The translations under genes and the position numbers were made by a program. Source: an uncultured Pseudomonadales bacterium (GTDB lineage Bacteria > Pseudomonadota > Gammaproteobacteria > Pseudomonadales > Azotimanducaceae). From it: a stretch of DNA of 64,000 nucleotides. Where the stretch lies: NCBI GenBank assembly GCA_951813295.1, contig CATOTI010000002.1, forward strand, positions 1,116,001 to 1,180,000, given 5' to 3'. Shown in pieces: positions 57,693 to 64,000 of this stretch (position 1 is the stretch's first letter; each line of letters opens with the position of its first letter). The notes beneath the pieces are model-generated. The model searched no databases and was not told the DNA's origin. It saw only the letters and a list, made by a program, of their open reading frames with translations.

Positions 57693-58073
57693 CTAGGTGA
57701 TCGAGCCCACGCTCTCTTCCCAGTTCTGGCCATCGAACGGCGTAATCGACAAGAACTCGAAACCGGCGTCGAGGCATCGCGCGTTGATGTCGTAGCCGTC
57801 CGGGTGCGAGCGCGGGCGAGTGAAAGGATGGATGCCGCACGTGGTGCAGAAGCGATGTTCCGCCTTGCCCGTGTTGAAACGGTAGGTCGAAAGGTGGTCC
57901 TCACCGGCAAGCAGACGAAAGTCTTCCGCCGCCGCGATGAGATTGATAAAACCCTTCTTCGCGCAAATCGAGCAATTGCACGCGAGCGCGCTCTCGGAGT
58001 AGAGCCGGACCTGAAAACGAACTTTGCCGCAGTGGCAGCCGCCGTCGAACCACTGACCTTCTGAGGAATCCAT
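57693..58073 (-). CDS. GFA family protein
   Basis: MDSSEGQWFDGGCHCGKVRFQV, CNCSICAKKGF, FCTTCGIHPF. Confidence 0.9.
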   Translation of the reverse strand: MDSSEGQWFDGGCHCGKVRFQVRLYSESALACNCSICAKKGFINLIAAAEDFRLLAGEDHLSTYRFNTGKAEHRFCTTCGIHPFTRPRSHPDGYDINARCLDAGFEFLSITPFDGQNWEESVGSIT

Positions 58074-58150
58074 ACTCTTTCCGCGTTCTTCCGTTTTTGT
58101 GCTTCGTCGATCGAGCGTTAGCGTCATCGGACGCCACCAGGGAGCAATCA

Positions 58151-59134
58151 TTGCGACGTTTGGTATTTATCCTAGTCTCGATCGTGCTGTCGCCGCTCAT
58201 GCTTGTCGGGGTGATGATCTACATGTTCCGCGTGCGCAGAGCGCTGAAGCGGCGCGGTGTCGACGGAACCACCTACGAGCCTTTCACCGCTCGCTTGGTC
58301 ATGCACGACGTCGGGACGAGAAGCGATCCGGTCGCCCGGCGTCTGGCATCGCGCCTGACGGTCACCGGTCCACCCGTCTGGGCCCTCTTCGGATTGCCCA
58401 TGCGATCGGCCGCTCATTTGTCAGGTCATGTCCCCACGGTTTTCGATTTCCCACCGGGCAAGCCCCACAAGCTGATGTCCGTGATGGCGCTACGGGCCGA
58501 GTTCTTCGATCGCACGTTGGAATCCGCGAGCGGCGACGTAGCACAGGTCGTGATCCTCGGGGCCGGCTGGGACACACGTGCCTATAACGCGATCTACTCG
58601 AAGCTTCGCTTCTTCGAAGTCGATGAACCGGCCACGCAACAGGAGAAACGGGAAGCGCTCGCCAGCGCCGCGATCGACGCCAGCCACGTCACGTTCGTAC
58701 CCCTCGACTTCAATGAGAAGTCATGGCGCGACGAGCTCGTTCGCGCCGGCTTTGATCCAGATCTACCGACCTACGTGATCTGGGAAGGCGTCTCGATGTA
58801 CCTCGATCAGAAAGTGATCGAGGAAACCCTCCAAACCGTCGCGGGACTCGCGCCCGGCAGCATGATCGCTTTCGACTACCTGCCACGGGAACTCTTCACG
58901 AGCGGCGGGTTCTACGGCTTGATCGGACGCTACATGAAGTTCGGCTTCGGCCTCTTGTATGGAACCGAGTTCAAACTGTTCTTCCCCGGCGGCGGAGATG
59001 CCCGCGATGAAGTCGCGAGCATCCTGAAAGGTCAGAACCTCGAACTCCGCGACTTCGAAGTGCTGGCCTACCGGACCCAGTACCCCGCCTACGGATTCGT
59101 GCTGGCCAACAACGTATCCGCGACGCGCGAGTAG
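58151..59134 (+). CDS. membrane-anchored class I SAM-dependent methyltransferase (LCM/TIGR00027-like)
   Basis: N-terminal TM LRRLVFILVSIVLSPLMLVGVMIYMF; QVVILGAGWDTRAYN, RFFEVDEPATQQEKREAL, VIWEGVSMYLDQ. Start uncertain (58097, 58151 or 58199). Confidence 0.85.
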   Translation: MRRLVFILVSIVLSPLMLVGVMIYMFRVRRALKRRGVDGTTYEPFTARLVMHDVGTRSDPVARRLASRLTVTGPPVWALFGLPMRSAAHLSGHVPTVFDFPPGKPHKLMSVMALRAEFFDRTLESASGDVAQVVILGAGWDTRAYNAIYSKLRFFEVDEPATQQEKREALASAAIDASHVTFVPLDFNEKSWRDELVRAGFDPDLPTYVIWEGVSMYLDQKVIEETLQTVAGLAPGSMIAFDYLPRELFTSGGFYGLIGRYMKFGFGLLYGTEFKLFFPGGGDARDEVASILKGQNLELRDFEVLAYRTQYPAYGFVLANNVSATRE

Positions 59135-59216
59135 CGATGTTTTGCGAGTACCGCCGCATGAGCGAGATCGTCAAGATGTGACAAGGATCCGGCTTCCCTG
59201 GTAGACAGGTCCCCCC

Positions 59217-60995
59217 ATGGACATCTATTCGACCGCGATCGCGATCAGCGTGATCCTATATCTGCTCGTGGGGAACTACGCCGGCCGGCGCGTCAAAGGG
59301 CTCGACGACTACTTTGTGGCCGGACGTCAGGCGCCGACGGTACTCATCGTCGGCACACTGACCGCGAGCTTCCTCAGCACCAACACGTTCCTCGCCGAAA
59401 CGGGAATGGCGTATACGTTCTGGGCGGGGCCGTGGATTCTTTTCCCGCCGCTGATGGTGATGGGCTATATCTACGGCGCGCTCTTCTTCGGGCGCTACCT
59501 GCGGCGTAGCCGGGCGATCACGGTCGCCGATTTTCTCGGCCAGCGCTTCGACCGCCGGGTTCAGATCGTCGCGGGACTGACGATCGTGCTCGGGCTCGGC
59601 GGCTATCTCCTGGCGGTGACCCAGGGCGCCGCGGTGATCCTGTCCGACCTCACGCCGCTCTCCTATACGTGGGCCCTCATCATTTCGTGGGCGAGCTACA
59701 CCGCCTTCACGATCTATTCCGGCTCACGCGGCGTCGTGCTGACCGACACGATGATGTTCTTCCTCTTCGCCACCGTGACGCTCTTTGGGCTGATCTACAT
59801 CGTCGATCACCACGGCGGCTGGGCGAGCGCGTTCGAAGGACTGGTCACGCTCGAGGAAAAACCCGACCTCATGGCCTGGCACGGCATGACCGGCCCGGAC
59901 ATGCAGTGGGAGACACCGTTCGACATGGCGATCTGGCAGATCGTCATCGCGCTGGCGTGGGGATTGGTCGTCGCGATCAGCCCCTGGCAATCGAGCCGCT
60001 ACCTGATCGCAAAGAACGAGCAAGTCGTCATCCGATCGGCCTGCATCGCGGCCGTCACGATCGTCTCGATCCAGGTGGGACTCTACGCGACCGCGGCGAC
60101 GGTCAACCTGACGAAACCCGACATCGAGCCGATGGAAAGCACGATGATCTGGGCGGCGACGAATATCCTGCCCTCGTGGCTGGGCGCTTTGATGCTGGCG
60201 GGACTCATGGCGGCCGCGTTGTCGTCAGCGACGACCTTTCTTTCACTCGTCGGATTCAGCTTGAGTCACGACATCCTGCCGCGGCGGCACGGCCTCTCCA
60301 CTGACGAACGGATGCTCCGCTTCAGTCGCTTGATGATGCTGCTCGTCGGCGTGGTCGTTCTCGTGATCGCGCTCGTGACCCCGCTCTCCATCTGGCTCAT
60401 CACCAACGTCGTCGGGCCGAGCTTTGCTTCGTCCTGGGGACCGGTCGCGTTCATGAGTGTGTGGAGCGATCGGATCACGTCGAAGGCGGCATTCTGGGGA
60501 ATGATCGTCGGCTTTGTGCTGAACGTCGTGCCGCGTCTCATGGAGATCGCGGGATGGATCTCCTTGCCGGTCTACCTGCATCCGATCGTCATCGGCAGCG
60601 TCTCCGGTCTCGCGGTGATTCTCTTCCTGTCGCGACGCGGCACCGTCACCGACGGCGAACGGAAGTTCCGCCTGGGCTTACACGTCGTACCGGAAGGGGA
60701 AAAGAGCACCAAGTCGACACACCGCACGACGTGGGCCGCGTGGCTGCTCGCCGCCTTCGGCATCTCCGTCGCCATCTTTTTCTCGACGAGTTACGTCGAG
60801 CCTTACCAGACGCTGACAGACTCACTCGACGATGGCGGGATCGACTGGTTCACCGGCGAAGGCATCGAGGCGATCGCTTGGGCGGTGGTGTGCACCTCGT
60901 TCGCGTTTTTGGCCCACTTCACCGTCAAACGCTCGTACGCGAAGCGGTCGGACGCGGAAGCCGGGGAGATCGATTCTCGATCGCCGGGTGGTTGA
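59217..60995 (+). CDS. sodium:solute symporter family protein
   Basis: 592 aa, many TMs; GLDDYFVAGRQAPTVLIVGTLTASFLSTNTFLAETGMAY, MLAGLMAAALSSATTFLSLVGFSLSHDI. Confidence 0.93.
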   Translation: MDIYSTAIAISVILYLLVGNYAGRRVKGLDDYFVAGRQAPTVLIVGTLTASFLSTNTFLAETGMAYTFWAGPWILFPPLMVMGYIYGALFFGRYLRRSRAITVADFLGQRFDRRVQIVAGLTIVLGLGGYLLAVTQGAAVILSDLTPLSYTWALIISWASYTAFTIYSGSRGVVLTDTMMFFLFATVTLFGLIYIVDHHGGWASAFEGLVTLEEKPDLMAWHGMTGPDMQWETPFDMAIWQIVIALAWGLVVAISPWQSSRYLIAKNEQVVIRSACIAAVTIVSIQVGLYATAATVNLTKPDIEPMESTMIWAATNILPSWLGALMLAGLMAAALSSATTFLSLVGFSLSHDILPRRHGLSTDERMLRFSRLMMLLVGVVVLVIALVTPLSIWLITNVVGPSFASSWGPVAFMSVWSDRITSKAAFWGMIVGFVLNVVPRLMEIAGWISLPVYLHPIVIGSVSGLAVILFLSRRGTVTDGERKFRLGLHVVPEGEKSTKSTHRTTWAAWLLAAFGISVAIFFSTSYVEPYQTLTDSLDDGGIDWFTGEGIEAIAWAVVCTSFAFLAHFTVKRSYAKRSDAEAGEIDSRSPGG

Positions 60996-61150
60996 TCGGA
61001 CTCATCGACGCCAATCCACGTTCTAGCTAGCGACGCGACAGCCTTTGAGACCACAACCCGAAGCGGACATGCTCGTCGCAGACGCTGGAAGCTTTGAAAC
61101 GCCACATCGCACCCAACGCGGCCGTTCAGCGGCGTAGGATCTCGGCGGTC

Positions 61151-61954
61151 ATGACTGCGCTGCCCCAAGGACGCAAGAGCCGCGTGGAGATCCTTCCCGA
61201 CGGGAAGTCGGTGAGGAAGACCTACAACCGCGAAGGAGTTCCGTCCGGCAAGTATGCCCGCGAGGTAGGTTTCTACCTTCACTTAGGCGCTTCAGAACGG
61301 CTCCCTGACCTGATTGATCACGAACCCGACCAACACATCGTGGTATCGCTCGTCGCCGGCGAGCGCGTTGCAGACATCGCACACGACGAAGGTCGCCAAC
61401 GAGACCTCTCACACGACTACGCATCGGCAATTGCTGATTTGTTCGCTGATCGACAGGTTGATCCCGAGATCAAGGCACAGAACTACCTCGGACGCGGAGC
61501 GAGCGAGAACCGGGACCGCTTGGTCGCGTCCCTGACGTCGTTGGCAACGGCCCTGGGGCACCCAATCATCGAATCACTGATCGAGAGGGTCTCCGACATC
61601 GAGATTACGGAAGAGCTTCTGATCAAGCTGGACTGGAATGCCGGCAATACATTCGTGCGGCACGGCCGTATCCACAAGTTCATCGACTTCGAACAGGCTT
61701 TCATCGGCACGCGCGAGATTCTGGTTGGGATCCTGCTACACAACCCCGTGTGGCACGCACCAACACTCTTCGCCGAAATGCGCCGATCCGGCTTTTTTCA
61801 CGATAGAGCAGACGGAATTCTGGCCTATCTCAGTTACGCCCTTGGTGCGGTCATAGCTGATTCCGTTGAGCGTTCTGGTGCTCCCTGGGCCCCCGATCGC
61901 TTGGAGCGCGCCTATCAAAAACATGTCATGGATCGGTTCGAGGCATTGATGTGA
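61151..61954 (+). CDS. protein-kinase-like/aminoglycoside phosphotransferase-like protein (putative)
   Basis: GKSVRKTYNREGVPSGKYAREVGFYLHLG...; LIKLDWNAGNTFVRHGRIHKFIDFEQAFIGTRE resembles the DxxxxN catalytic loop plus metal-binding D of APH/Bud32-type kinases. Confidence 0.65.
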   Translation: MTALPQGRKSRVEILPDGKSVRKTYNREGVPSGKYAREVGFYLHLGASERLPDLIDHEPDQHIVVSLVAGERVADIAHDEGRQRDLSHDYASAIADLFADRQVDPEIKAQNYLGRGASENRDRLVASLTSLATALGHPIIESLIERVSDIEITEELLIKLDWNAGNTFVRHGRIHKFIDFEQAFIGTREILVGILLHNPVWHAPTLFAEMRRSGFFHDRADGILAYLSYALGAVIADSVERSGAPWAPDRLERAYQKHVMDRFEALM

Positions 61955-62016
61955 ACGTCCGCATTTGGCGGACGGCCGATGTGCGCTCTCGACCCGAAGG
62001 CGACATTCGCCGCTCC

Positions 62017-62802
62017 CTAACTCCGCCACCTCTCCGTTTCGCGCAGCGTGGCGACCACTCTCACAAACCCGAGGGTCCTGCCGGCGTCTGTCTCCACCAT
62101 CTCTGCATCGCCCTTCACACCCGCCGCCTCCTCGCAGACGCGATCCCAGTGGGCCCAGAACTTCCAACCGTCTTGGAGCCAGTCTGCGGTCTGCACGTCG
62201 AACTTGCCGATTCGATCCCAGTGCCGAGACCACCAGTCCGGGGAGTGAAACGAGGCGAAATCCCAAGCCCAACCTGGTTGTAGATGTTCCGGAGGATCAC
62301 GCTCGAACTCCCTGAGGAGACCAGGAGAAACGATCCCGATTTGTCCGCCTTTCTTGAGAAACGGCGCGAGATTGCCGAGATAGAGATCGTCGGTGCCAAA
62401 ATAGTGGAAGGCATCAAGGCTAACGATTACGTCAAAGAACGCTTCTTCGTAGGGTAAGGAATGCGCTTCGGCGTGAACCGCGTGAATCTGATGGGTCAAG
62501 CCGGCTTCGCGAATCCGAGTCTCGTTGACTGACGCGGGTATCCACAGGTCGTTTGCCCACACTTCGACGCTAAATTCCCGGGCGAGAAAGATTGAGCTCA
62601 TGGCTTTGCCGCAGCCCAGATCAAGAACCTTCATCCCCGGCTTCAGCTCAAGTGCTTCGGATAGGAACTCGGTAATCCAGACCGCATTAGGTCCCATGGA
62701 ATTCGCGATCATCCAATCGCGGTCGTACTTCGTTGATCGAGGAAAGCGCTCACGCGCAAAAGAGTCGTCTAGCTGCACAGTAATGGTCTCCACGCGGCCC
62801 AC
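62017..62802 (-). CDS. class I SAM-dependent methyltransferase
   Basis: 261 aa; GMKVLDLGCGKAMSSIFLAREFSVEVWANDLW, EEAFFDVIVSLDAFHYFG, FLKKGGQIGIVSPG. Confidence 0.92.
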   Translation of the reverse strand: MGRVETITVQLDDSFARERFPRSTKYDRDWMIANSMGPNAVWITEFLSEALELKPGMKVLDLGCGKAMSSIFLAREFSVEVWANDLWIPASVNETRIREAGLTHQIHAVHAEAHSLPYEEAFFDVIVSLDAFHYFGTDDLYLGNLAPFLKKGGQIGIVSPGLLREFERDPPEHLQPGWAWDFASFHSPDWWSRHWDRIGKFDVQTADWLQDGWKFWAHWDRVCEEAAGVKGDAEMVETDAGRTLGFVRVVATLRETERWRS

Positions 62803-63038
62803 CGCAATTTGGCGAACGGGACGTAAATGTTGGTGATGGTTACCCGTCGAGAAGCGTGGTGAACGATAGCCGGCATGCTAGGAAGCTATATCGCCTGCGT
62901 CTCCTGAATTACGGCGACGACACTCATAAACTAACCCCTATTTCCATTGAGAAGGCGCACAGGATATCGGTTTCGAGTGACCGCACCTGCCCGATGGCAG
63001 ACGTCCGCTACCGACCCCAAAGTGAACGACGGGAAGCC

Positions 63039-63270
63039 ATGGATCAGACGAACGACGAGCAACTACGCATCATTGACGAGATTAGCGAGTCTCTTTCGCT
63101 AAGCAGCGTGCCGCACTGGTCGTTCGGTGGCTGCGCCGAGACTTCGCTGCCCACGAGATCTGAAGCACGTCGACTTAGTTGTCTGATCCGATGTGACAGC
63201 TGCAAAAAAGACCTTCTCGACGCTTGGCTACGAAAGTGGGCAGCGACACTTCCACGACGATAATCCATGG
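63039..63270 (+). pseudogene. degraded nucleotidyltransferase-like gene remnant
   Basis: MDQTNDEQLRIIDEISESLSLSSVPHWSFGG in one frame; continues as RDLKHVDLVV[TGA]SDVTAAKKTFSTLGYESGQRHFHDD in another frame with an in-frame TGA at 63184-63186. Confidence 0.6.
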
Positions 63271-63412
63271 TCGCGATGACCCTATTTTTCCACCATCCCA
63301 CGCCGAGGCTCAGGCCACCGCTATCCCCAACGCCAAGCTCGAAATGTTCGACGATATGGGCCACGGATTGCCGTTGCCCTGTTGGCCCACCGTCGTCGAT
63401 AGCGTTGCGTAG
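63257..63412 (+). pseudogene. 3' fragment of an alpha/beta hydrolase gene
   Basis: TIIHGRDDPIFPPSHAEAQATAIPNAKLEMFDDMGHGLPLPCWPTVVDSVA* matches the C-terminal Asp and His region of alpha/beta hydrolases; no N-terminal half precedes it. Confidence 0.7.
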
Positions 63413-63517
63413 TTGCCAGCTCATACCGACTGGCCCTGGCGATCAATCTTCCGCGATTTGCCGTAGCGGATTTCCGCTCACGACCCCTTGCGGACTCTCG
63501 CTGGTCCAACGTCCACG

Positions 63518-64000
63518 ATGAAAGACCAAACGGCGTCTCGATTGCGGCTTCGCAGCCGACGTTTTGTCTTCATCGCCGCGACCGCCGTTGCACTGCTCAT
63601 TACGGGTTACGCCGCCCTCGCGGGATATCAGGTGTGGGCGGTCTACGACTTCGAGAAAACCTACGCGCCACCCGGTCAGTTGGTGGATGTAAACGGCACC
63701 GAGATGCATTTGCTCTGTTCCGGGTCGGGCGCACCAACAATCATTCTGGAGGCAGGCGCAGGTAGCTGGTCGCTCGATTGGCATCTTGTTCAATCTCGTC
63801 TTTCCCAGGACGTCAGAGTTTGTTCATACGACCGCGCGGGAACGGGCTGTAGTGGTGAACGTGCCGCCCCAAGGAGCATCGATAATCTGGTGCTCGAGCT
63901 CGATGCGTTGCTGACCAGTGCCCAGCTAGAGCCGCGTTATGGTCGGCGCATCGTTCGGCGGCATGATTGTTCAGCTGTATGAGCAAACACGTCCCGACCT
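63518..64000 (+). pseudogene. membrane-anchored alpha/beta hydrolase, frameshifted before the nucleophile elbow, truncated by window end
   Basis: MKDQTASRLRLRSRRFVFIAATAVALLITGYAALAG...TIILEAGAGSWSLDWHLVQ...VCSYDRAGTGCS...LLTSAQLEP; then VMVGASFGGMIVQLYEQTRPD is in the +1 frame from 63936, while the original frame stops at 63982. Confidence 0.65.

Noticed and set aside
62856-63263. 135-aa + ORF as an intact gene
   Set aside because: Its first 61 codons show no domain, and the remainder is the out-of-frame nucleotidyltransferase remnant.
1-64000. CRISPR arrays, rRNA operons, transposases, integrases or phage structural genes
   Set aside because: No regularly spaced repeats, rRNA-like sequence or recognisable mobility or phage ORFs were seen. 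The mobile-element inference rests only on the tRNA fragment and decayed genes.

Overview
64 kb of GC-rich bacterial chromosome, proteobacterial in gene content. Most genes are ordinary heterotroph functions: acyl-CoA dehydrogenases, lon, a MurA-family enzyme, pdxA, ribBA, CaiB/BaiF CoA-transferases, Rieske oxygenases, a TonB receptor, PQQ dehydrogenase, amidohydrolases and transporters. The only RNA gene I can support is tRNA-Arg(TCG), and there is a 3' tRNA-like fragment about 0.45 kb downstream of it. The strongest candidate for an undescribed system is a compact three-gene operon at 42894-44742: a MotA/TolQ/ExbB-type channel, a stator-like protein whose single TM segment is fused to a DUF2135/YfaP-like beta domain, and a two-TM protein I do not recognise. 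Other notable items are a MurA homolog with Asp at the fosfomycin-target Cys position, an HtrA-like protein that has lost its whole catalytic triad, a CmcJ/NvfI-family gene interrupted by one in-frame TAG, a 28-codon membrane ORF with a good Shine-Dalgarno that is absent from the ORF track, a PD-(D/E)xK-like nuclease candidate next to lon, and two clusters of decayed genes (39.4-39.8 kb and 63.0-64.0 kb). Product names come from reading the translations by eye. No database search was run.
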